DNA of 64,000 nt, taken from positions 1 through 64,000 of the forward strand of contig CAWKNX010000008.1 in NCBI GenBank assembly GCA_963851085.1, written 5' to 3'. Source of the stretch: DATFVJ01 sp963851085 (lineage in GTDB: Bacteria > Actinomycetota > Actinomycetes > Streptosporangiales > Streptosporangiaceae). Shown in pieces: positions 57,853-64,000 of the stretch. Every line of letters starts with the position of its first letter. Positions within the stretch are counted from its first letter, which is position 1. Below the pieces are notes generated by a model that was given only the letters and a program-made list of their open reading frames with translations, was not told the DNA's origin and ran no database searches. A program made the translations under genes and the position numbers.

Positions 57853-58260
57853 TCAGGAGCCGGCGGGCTTGATGCCGAGCCTGGCCGAAATGCGGCCCAC
57901 GCGCGGGGCGACGACGGGGTTGCGGCGCAGCCACGCAAGCGAGACCTGCGCCCGGCTGACGCCCCCGGCCTAAGCTACGCCTGCGGCCGCGTCGCTGATG
58001 GCGCGGTCGCTCGACTCTTGGGTGCCACACGATCGTGCCGATCCCCTCGTCGGCGCACAGCGGCAGCATCTCCCCTCCTCCTCGCGGGCGAGCAGGTTGT
58101 AGTGGTCCTGCATCGAGACGAACCGCGCCCAGCCGCGCTGCCGCTGCAGGTGCAGCACCTTGCTGAACTCCCACGCGTGCATCGACGAGGCGCCGAGGTA
58201 ACGGGGCCTTGCCGGCCTTCACGACGTCGTGCAGGGCCTCCAGCGTCTCCTCGATCAGGG
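57853..58260 (-). pseudogene. Aldo/keto reductase remnant
   Basis: Pieces of an aldo/keto reductase occur in successive frames: LIEETLEALHDVVKAGKA, then YLGASSMHAWEFSKVLHLQR and FVSMQDHYNLLAREEE, then EMLPLCADEGIGTIVWHPRV, and GVSRAQVSLAWLRRNPVVAP at the end. At least two frame changes are needed to join them, and the N-terminal catalytic half is missing. A decayed gene. Confidence 0.8.
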
Positions 58261-58380
58261 GTCGGCGAAGTCCTTCAGCGCCTGCGAGGAGGCCGGCCGC
58301 ATCCGGCCCGGCCCCGACCCCGACGACGTCCTGCTCCTCATGGGCTTCCGCTGGCGTCTCGAGGTGTTTCTGCGCCTTTG

Positions 58381-59466
58381 TCACCCGGCGATTTCCGGGA
58401 TCGGGATGTTCTGGCGGGCAGCGGCGCCAGCGACCCGGCTCTCCCACCAGGACAGCTCGCCGTCGTCGCCGAGTGCCTTTTCCCAGCCGAAGGTGGCCAT
58501 GATGGCGATCAGGCATAGGTCGAGCTGGGCGTCCCACCAGCTGCCGGTGGCGACGCCGGATGCCTCCAGCGCGGCCCGGAACCGGTCGATGGCCGCTTCT
58601 TTGGGCTCTGGCAGCCGGGCCTGGTTGAGGGCCAGGTACCAGCACAGGTCCCAGCAGGCCGGGCCGGAGCCGGGGTATGCCCAGTCGAGCAGTACGGTGC
58701 GGCCGTCGGGGTGGGTGCCGAGGTTGCCCATCTTCCAGTCGCCGTGCAGGAATGTGCGCGGCGTGGCGGCCAGCGGCCCGGTGATAAGCGCGGGCCGGTC
58801 ATGGACCAGGCTGGCCAGGCTCGACAGCAGCGGTGAGCGTCCGGGCAGGGCTCGCCATCCTGCCTCGGCCGCTGTGATCGGCGGGGGTACCTCGGCGGCG
58901 AGGAGTTCGGCGGCGATGTTGTCCGGCGCGAAGAACCGTATCCGCTGCTCCATCGTGGTGAGACCGATGTTGTCTTCCCAACCCCAGAAACCGCAGCTGA
59001 GGTCGGCCATGTGCTGAAGGAAGCCGTTGTGCTGATCTGCCGGAACCACGGTGTCGCCCTCGGGGACGAGGAAGGCGCCGACGTCGCGCACGACCATCAT
59101 CAGCACGGCGTCGTCACCGACGCCGCTAACCTGCATGGCCACCACCGTGTGGTCGATGGTGGCGGGCGTCCTGGCCATGATCCCGGACTGCCACACCAGG
59201 TAGGGGCGGTGGACGTGATCGCCGGTGACGCGCATGATCCAGTCCGATGCCGGGCTGAGGCGCTTGACGAAATACGGTTCCCCGTCGATCACCACCCGCT
59301 CGTAGACCGCACCGGACTTGGCGTCACCAGGCCGGAGCTCAGTCCGCGTGGACGCCCGTGCCAGCAGCTCGTCCACCGATTCGATGGCCGTGATGTGATT
59401 CCCTCGCACCGGCGATTCCCGCCGGCCTCCACGGTCCGCCGTGGATTGGCCGTGTGTAGTGGTCAT
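58381..59466 (-). CDS. Aminoglycoside phosphotransferase-like (APH) family kinase
   Basis: ATG 59466 has GAGGAGGTGCC just upstream. The 361-residue protein shows the APH kinase-like fold: VVIDGEPYFVKRLSPASDWI with the ATP-contacting lysine, FLHGDWKMGNLGTHPDG with the catalytic H-G-D and N, and VLLDWAYPGSGPACWDLCWY with the D of DFG. Such enzymes phosphorylate antibiotics, sugars or choline-like substrates; the substrate is not predicted. It is a single gene. Confidence 0.87.
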   Translation of the reverse strand: MTTTHGQSTADRGGRRESPVRGNHITAIESVDELLARASTRTELRPGDAKSGAVYERVVIDGEPYFVKRLSPASDWIMRVTGDHVHRPYLVWQSGIMARTPATIDHTVVAMQVSGVGDDAVLMMVVRDVGAFLVPEGDTVVPADQHNGFLQHMADLSCGFWGWEDNIGLTTMEQRIRFFAPDNIAAELLAAEVPPPITAAEAGWRALPGRSPLLSSLASLVHDRPALITGPLAATPRTFLHGDWKMGNLGTHPDGRTVLLDWAYPGSGPACWDLCWYLALNQARLPEPKEAAIDRFRAALEASGVATGSWWDAQLDLCLIAIMATFGWEKALGDDGELSWWESRVAGAAARQNIPIPEIAG

Positions 59467-59691
59467 CTTGGCACCTCCTCATGGGCTGGTGATCACCAGA
59501 CTCCGGCAGGACCGTTCGGGCACCGTCAACTCAGCGTCAACGGCCGCAGAATGCGGTCGATCAACGGGCTGGCGGCGCTGATGCCCCGGGAACGGGTTGC
59601 CGTCCGTCAGCGACCGCACCAAGACGCGCAGGCGTTGTGCCGTCAAATGGTGATCATTCCTCTGGCCAACGTCTCCTCGGGCGGGTGCGCG

Positions 59692-60132
59692 ATGGTCTTC
59701 TTGCGGGTGGCGGCCTGCCGCCGCTTCCGCGGCCTGCGGGGCTCCGAGGCGGCAGCCCTTCCGTACAGCCGCTCGCCGCTTGGCCTGGGCTGGCTGGCCA
59801 AACGCCGCCTGCCGGACGGGCTGGTGGCCGGCTGGTTCCGGCCGCTGCAGCCCGACCCGGGCGTGCTTCGCGACCTGGCACGCTACGTGCGCGGAGCACG
59901 CCGGCGCCAGATGCTCGAGGTTTGCGAGCGCCTGCGCGCATTTGACCGCCCCACGCTCGTGATCTGGACACCCGAGGATCGCGTCCAGCGCCCCGAGCAC
60001 GGCCGCCGGCTGGCCGCGATCTTGCCGGACTCGCAACTCGTCGAGATTCCGGACAGCTACACGCTGATCATGCGCGACCAGCCAGAAGCGTTCGCCAGGG
60101 CGGTGCGCGAGCTCGTTCGCGGCACCAGGTGA
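59692..60132 (+). pseudogene. Alpha/beta hydrolase C-terminal remnant
   Basis: The frame encodes the cap and C-terminal part of an alpha/beta hydrolase: WFRPLQPDPGVLRDLARYVR, LRAFDRPTLVIWTPEDRV with the acidic triad residue, and HGRRLAAILPDSQLVEIPDS. The nucleophile elbow (G-x-S-x-G) and N-terminal strands are absent, and the expected late histidine reads SYTLIMRD. A truncated gene. Confidence 0.7.
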
Positions 60133-60240
60133 GAGCGGATCGCATCAATGGCGGCCTGGATGTCGGACAGCCGCTGGCGTTCCCGGTCGCCCCCATCATC
60201 ACCCCGGGGGTTGCCGCTACCGGGTGGCAGACTGTCCGGC

Positions 60241-60831
60241 ATGACCGGATGGGATCCGAAAGCGGACCTTCGCCGTTATCTGCAGGCCGCCCGCGAGGCT
60301 CTGCTGTGGAAGCTCGACGGGCTCTCCGAGTACGACATCCGCCGCCCGCTGACGCCGACCGGCACCAATCTGCTCGGGCTGATCAAACACGTGGCCAGCG
60401 TCGAGCTGGGGTACTTCGGCGACACCTTCGGACGGCCGTCCGGCGAGCCGCTGCCCTGGTTGCAGGACGGCGCCGAGCCCAACGCGGACATGTGGGCGAC
60501 CGCAGATGAGTCGCGCGGGCAGATCGTCGGGCTGTACCACCGGGCGTGGGCGCACTCGGACGCGACGATCGACACGCTGGCGCTGGACGCGCTCGGCCAG
60601 GTGCCGTGGTGGCCTGGCGACCGGAGCGAGGTGACGCTGCACCGGATCCTGGTGCACATGATCGCCGAGACTGATCGGCACGCCGGGCATGCCGATATCG
60701 TCCGGGAGCTGATCGACGGGGCCGCCGGGCTGCGGGACGGCAACGACAACATGGCGCCAGGCGACCAGGCGTGGTGGAAGAACTATCGGAGCCGGCTGGA
60801 ACGCGTGGCGCAGGAAGCCGGCCAGGGCTGA
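60241..60831 (+). CDS. DinB-family (DUF664) protein
   Basis: The protein has 196 residues from ATG 60241. It has REALLWKLDGLSEYDIRRPL, NLLGLIKHVASVELGYFGDT with the first histidine, and LVHMIAETDRHAGHADIVRE with the two C-terminal histidines. It shares its layout with the DinB gene at 20.6 kb. It is probably a metal-binding thiol-transferase-like protein of unknown substrate. Confidence 0.88.
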   Translation: MTGWDPKADLRRYLQAAREALLWKLDGLSEYDIRRPLTPTGTNLLGLIKHVASVELGYFGDTFGRPSGEPLPWLQDGAEPNADMWATADESRGQIVGLYHRAWAHSDATIDTLALDALGQVPWWPGDRSEVTLHRILVHMIAETDRHAGHADIVRELIDGAAGLRDGNDNMAPGDQAWWKNYRSRLERVAQEAGQG

Positions 60832-61033
60832 ACGCGACGTCCCGGGCCGGCGTGCCCTGCGGCGGCGCGTACGACGATCCGGTCCCGTGGCTGATGACCG
60901 GCACCACCGCGCATGGCAAGTCGCGCAGCCCCACGGCCAGCCAGATCATCGACGTCTGACATCGACCAGGCGTCGCCCGCGGGCCGGCGTCACGTCCGCT
61001 GTGGACACCGGCAAGTCCCAGGTGCGGCGCGTC

Positions 61034-61911
61034 TCAGCGGCCGGCCGCTGGTGAGTGCAGCACGGCGGCGCGGTCGGCGAGTGCCCGGACCTCGTCGGCC
61101 ACGCGCGGCCACACCGCGGCGGGGAGATCGTGCCCGACTCCAGGAAGGATGACAAGCCGGGCACCCTCGATGGCTGCCGCGGTGTGCCGCGCCGCTGCCG
61201 GGCGCAGCAGCGGGTCAGCCTCGCCGTGCAGGATGAGGGCGGGCACCCGGAGCTGGGCCAGCCGGCCGCCGTGCCACTTCGCGCCGGCCTGGCGGCTCTG
61301 CGCCCGCGTGTCGCGTACGCCGCTGGCCTGGTCGCGCTCGATCCGGCTGCGTGCTTCTGCCTCGTCGAAGGGATAGCCAGGCGAGGCCACGGCGCGGGCC
61401 AGCGCGAGGCCAAGGGCGATATCGCCCTCGCGTCCCTCGGGAAACTTCATCCGGGCGAACCGGGCCACCAGCCCGAGATGCACGTAGCGCGCTGCCCTCA
61501 GGCCGCTGGCGTCGCTGGGCAGCGAAGCCGAGGAGGTGATGCTGCGGACCCGCTTGGGGTGGCGCAGCGCCGTGCGCTGCGCCACCTGGCCGCCCATGGA
61601 GTGCCCGAACAGATGCGCGGAGTCCCAGCCGAGGGCGTCGAGGACCGCTGCCGCGTCGTCGGTCATGTCTTCGGCGGTATATGCCGCCGGGCGACGGCGC
61701 GCGGCCGCGGCGATCGGGCTGCCCGCCCCGGTATCCGGGAGGTGGGTGGACTCGCCTGCGTCGCGCTGGTCGAAGGCCACCAGAACCTCGACACCCCCAG
61801 GCCCATGACCAGCAGCAAGGGATCACCCCCTGCGCCGCCGAGATCTTCGAAGGCGATGTTGACGTCGCCGTTGCGTGCGTAGCGCGTCGGGCCAGATCCA
61901 CCCGTTGCCAT
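61034..61911 (-). pseudogene. Alpha/beta hydrolase with internal frameshift/deletion
   Basis: ATG 61911 (GAGGAGG upstream) begins MATGGSGPTRYARNGDVNIA then FEDLGGAGGDPLLLVMGLGV, the normal start of this hydrolase group. Near 61780 the frame must shift to reach AFDQRDAGESTHLPDTGAGS, and about 25 residues (the usual W-P-D-G-L segment) are missing. The rest is intact: HLFGHSMGGQVAQRTAL with the nucleophile serine, LRVPALILHGEADPLLRP with Asp, and ILPGVGHDLPAAVW with His. A small deletion inactivated the gene or shortened its N-terminus. Confidence 0.8.
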
Positions 61912-61925
61912 CAGGTCCTCCTCAA

Positions 61926-61946
61926 TTTGCAAACGTTGTTCGCAAA
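61926..61946. promoter_or_regulatory. 21-bp imperfect palindrome, candidate TetR-type operator (site 1)
   Basis: TTTGC...GCAAA outer arms and AAC...GTT inner arms are symmetric over 21 bp, next to the ribosome site of the alpha/beta hydrolase gene. It resembles TetR-family operators. No TetR gene is adjacent in the window. Confidence 0.5.
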
Positions 61947-61959
61947 ATAATGATACCCG

Positions 61960-61980
61960 TTCGGGAACAGTGTTCGCAAA
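61960..61980. promoter_or_regulatory. 21-bp palindrome, candidate TetR-type operator (site 2)
   Basis: The centre GAACAGTGTTC is a perfect 11-bp palindrome, extended by TTCGG/GCAAA-like flanks. Its spacing to site 1 is 34 bp centre to centre. The two sites share the GTTCGCAAA half-site at their right ends (61938-61946 and 61972-61980). Confidence 0.5.
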
Positions 61981-62271
61981 GAGGTGCATCCGCTGCCCGC
62001 CGAACCCACCCCGCCGTGTCCTGGCTGATGGGCTCGGCCACTCAGCTCCCGCCGAGGCGGCCGAAATGATCATCCCTGAAACGGCGAAACCCCAGCTCAA
62101 CCAGGGATGTCGCGGCACCGCCAAGCAGACTCGGTCTAAGCCGGGACGTTTGGGTCCAAGCCAGGACTTCCGCCCCTAGGCGCCACCAATTGACGCGGCG
62201 CAGCCTGCGAGGTGAGAGCTGGACCGAATGAAAGCCAGGGACAGCCACTATTTGGATCATGGAGGTGTGCA
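61981..62271. other. Intergenic region before the oxidoreductase operon
   Basis: This 291-bp region lies between the hydrolase operators and the ferredoxin oxidoreductase genes. No gene is recognised. It ends with GGAGGTGTGCA, the ribosome site of the next gene. Confidence 0.4.
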
Positions 62272-63321
62272 ATGTCAGTGCTAGCGGTGGCCAATGCAGC
62301 GGGCACCGGGGCGGATTCGCTCCCCGGCGCCGACGACGACGGCTTTTTCGGCATCCGCTTCGAGTCGATTGGCGGGCTCGGCGCCCACCTCGCCGGGAAG
62401 ATCCTGGCTGAGGCAGGCGTTCTGCGGCAGGGCCTGAACGGCGCGCACTTCTCCTCTTACGGCTCGGAGAAGAAGGGCACGCCGGTGAAGTCGTTCGTGC
62501 GCTTCTGCGCGGCCGACCGCGAGCTCCGCACGAGCAGCCCGGTCGAGAGCCCGCAGGTGGTCGCGGTCTTCCACGAGGCGCTGGCCCGCTCGTTCGACGT
62601 GGCCGCCGGCCTGAGCGCAACCGGCACCCTGATCGTGAACACGCGCTCGGCCCCCGACGAGATCAGGGAGACGCTCGGCCTCCGCTCGGGCACGGTGGCG
62701 GTGCTCGACGCGCTCGGCATCGCGCTCGAGGAGAAGACGCGCGTGAATACCGCGATGCTCGGCGCGGTGGCCCGAACCTGCCCATTCCTCGACCCCGACG
62801 CGGTGAAGGAGACCATCCGCGAGACGCTCTCCACCCGCTACGCGCACCTCGTCGAGGCGAACCTCCGCACGTTCGACCGCGGCTACCGCGAGTTGCGGCT
62901 CATGACCTGGCCCCCCGCGCCCGGCGACTCCGGCCGGCCCGTGCAGCGGACCGCACCCGCGTTCGGCTACCTCGACGCGCCGATCGGCGGCGTCATCCTC
63001 GACCCGGGCAACAGCATCCTCAAGAACCTGAGCATGTCGCGGCAGGGCTTCCTCCCCGCCTACGACCCCGAGCTGTGCGCGCACTGCGGGATCTGCGACA
63101 TCGTCTGCCCCGATCTCTGCTTCGTATGGTCCGATGACGGCGAAGGCGAGCCTGCCGTGCGGCTGCTCGGCATCGACTACCACTACTGCAAGGGCTGCCT
63201 GAAGTGCATCGACGCGTGCCCGACCGGCTCGCTCACCGAACTCCGCGAGGAGGACGGCTGGGCCGAGGACAATCGCGTCCCGCTCTTCTCGTGGCTCGAC
63301 CCCGAAGGGGGGACCGTCTGA
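62272..63321 (+). CDS. 2-oxoacid:ferredoxin oxidoreductase gamma subunit fused to 2[4Fe-4S] ferredoxin domain
   Basis: The 349-residue protein starts at ATG 62272 with GGAGGTG five bases upstream. Residues about 25-215 are the gamma subunit fold (FGIRFESIGGLGAHLAGKIL, ARSFDVAAGLSATGTLIVNT, DALGIALEEKTRVNTAMLGA). Residues 265-325 hold two [4Fe-4S] motifs: CAHCGICDIVCPD and CKGCLKCIDACPT. Together they correspond to fused PorC/PorD parts that carry CoA-linked catalysis and electrons to ferredoxin. The next gene, alpha, starts in a TGATG overlap. Such enzymes oxidise pyruvate or 2-oxoisovalerate, or run in reverse to fix CO2. Confidence 0.92.
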   Translation: MSVLAVANAAGTGADSLPGADDDGFFGIRFESIGGLGAHLAGKILAEAGVLRQGLNGAHFSSYGSEKKGTPVKSFVRFCAADRELRTSSPVESPQVVAVFHEALARSFDVAAGLSATGTLIVNTRSAPDEIRETLGLRSGTVAVLDALGIALEEKTRVNTAMLGAVARTCPFLDPDAVKETIRETLSTRYAHLVEANLRTFDRGYRELRLMTWPPAPGDSGRPVQRTAPAFGYLDAPIGGVILDPGNSILKNLSMSRQGFLPAYDPELCAHCGICDIVCPDLCFVWSDDGEGEPAVRLLGIDYHYCKGCLKCIDACPTGSLTELREEDGWAEDNRVPLFSWLDPEGGTV

Positions 63322-64000
63322 TGGCCGTCGCACCACCGAGGCCGAGGCCGAGGGCTGACCGCGCCGCGCAGGTTGTCGGGTTCCGCACCGGCAACGAGAT
63401 GGCCGCGCTGTCCGCGAAGCAGATCGACTTTCACGTGATGGGCTACTACCCGATCACGCCCTCGACGGAGATCGCCGAGCTGCTCGACGAGATGAAGGCG
63501 GCCGGCGAGCATAAGATCCTGATGGTGCCGGCCGATGGCGAGCACGGCGCCGCCGGGATCTGCTACGGCGCCGCGACCGGCGGCGGCCGCGTCTTCAACG
63601 CGACGAGCTCCCAGGGGCTGCTGTACTCGCTGGAGCAGCTGCCCGTGCAGTCGGGGACGCGCTACCCGATGCTGCTCGACCTCGCGACGCGCGCCGTGAG
63701 CGGGCCGCTCGACATCCGCGGCGACCACTCCGACGTCTACTACGCGCTGAACACCGGCTGGCTGATCTTCATGGCGCGCGGCCCGCAGGCCGTCTACGAC
63801 ATGAACCTCATCGCGCTGCGCGTCGCCGAGCGCGCCGAGGTGCGGCTGCCAGCGATCGTGGCCTTCGACGGCTTCTTCACGAGCCATCAGAAGCGCCGCG
63901 TCTCGAGCTTCGAGGACGACGCCACCGTGCAGGACTGGCTCGGCCCGGTGCCGGAGATGGTGACGGCGCTCGACCCGCGGCACCCCGTGACGATCGGGCC
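63321..64000 (+). CDS. 2-oxoacid:ferredoxin oxidoreductase alpha subunit, N-terminal part
   Basis: The gene is cut by the right edge; 226 codons are present. ATG 63321 overlaps the stop of the gamma/ferredoxin gene. The alpha subunit signature is GNEMAALSAKQIDFHVMGYYP then PITPSTEIAELL, followed by VPADGEHGAAGICYGAATGG, TSSQGLLYSLEQLPVQSG, and FDGFFTSHQKRRV. This subunit helps bind the substrate and thiamine diphosphate with the beta subunit, which should follow beyond the window. Confidence 0.93.
   Translation, partial: MAVAPPRPRPRADRAAQVVGFRTGNEMAALSAKQIDFHVMGYYPITPSTEIAELLDEMKAAGEHKILMVPADGEHGAAGICYGAATGGGRVFNATSSQGLLYSLEQLPVQSGTRYPMLLDLATRAVSGPLDIRGDHSDVYYALNTGWLIFMARGPQAVYDMNLIALRVAERAEVRLPAIVAFDGFFTSHQKRRVSSFEDDATVQDWLGPVPEMVTALDPRHPVTIG

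Noticed and set aside
1..64000. tRNA, rRNA, riboswitch or complete insertion sequence
   Set aside because: Intergenic regions were read for cloverleaf-like, T-box, cobalamin or transposase signals; none could be supported by eye.

Overview
The window is high-GC actinobacterial DNA. Codon third positions are strongly G/C biased, Shine-Dalgarno sites are GGAGG-like, GTG starts are frequent, and the gene families are typical of soil actinomycetes: an AfsR-type SARP, DrrA-type ABC exporter, MocR, STAS, DUF397 and DUF4397 proteins, GlgX, and many VOC, DinB and SRPBCC proteins. A Calvin-cycle pair (phosphoribulokinase and class I fructose bisphosphatase) and a 2-oxoacid:ferredoxin oxidoreductase suggest a metabolically flexible, possibly carbon-fixing filamentous actinomycete. 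The genus cannot be fixed from the sequence alone. The density of broken genes points to an accessory chromosomal region, or to a draft assembly with indel errors.

Layout. 1-7.9 kb: a luciferase-like oxidoreductase cut by the left edge, a divergent AfsR/SARP regulator, an MFS exporter, a hotdog thioesterase and a two-gene ABC exporter. 7.9-14 kb: a truncated serine recombinase beside an orphan LanC-like protein with a Cys-Cys-Gly zinc motif, a truncated SCP2/mycothiol-isomerase-like gene, an HFCD-type flavoprotein, a response regulator fused to a thioredoxin-reductase-like flavoprotein lacking the redox cysteines, and a HAD hydrolase. 14-22 kb: secreted and membrane proteins, a MocR regulator with a candidate operator, STAS, a CBM48 protein, a lone TOPRIM protein, DinB, and a frameshifted SIS gene. 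22.4-24.1 kb: a lower-GC cassette of ornithine decarboxylase-like enzyme plus two very small upstream genes. 24-30 kb: a Crp/Fnr regulator, lactonase-like MBL protein, SRPBCC, Acg-type nitroreductase, DUF2332 and LysR. 30-32.3 kb: a Calvin-cycle operon with a truncated class I aldolase, FBPase and PRK.

35.6-41.6 kb is the highlight: a compact class I lanthipeptide cluster. It has a split LanB (elimination-domain gene first, then the glutamylation-domain gene), a 55-residue precursor whose core ends TTYFMGCCVTD, a strong hairpin, LanC, and a membrane protein. The first genes overlap by 4 nt. Upstream lie four GTTTCAG-like heptamers at exact 11-bp spacing before a -10-like hexamer, the layout bound by SARP/AfsR or PhoP-type regulators. 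An AfsR/SARP gene is at the left end of the same window.

41.9-55 kb is an island of small hypothetical genes, VOC and nickel-binding-type proteins, decayed genes (LuxR, ohr, DUF397), an atypical UvrA, a tandem HD-domain/LuxR regulator, a SnoaL-like protein and a DsrE protein with a 3' frameshift. 55-64 kb carries GlgX, an aldo/keto reductase remnant, an APH-type kinase, DinB, a broken alpha/beta hydrolase behind twin 21-bp palindromic operators, and the start of a ferredoxin-dependent 2-oxoacid oxidoreductase operon cut by the right edge. Two copies of a long palindromic element (34081-34139 and 52489-52545) are dispersed in intergenic DNA.
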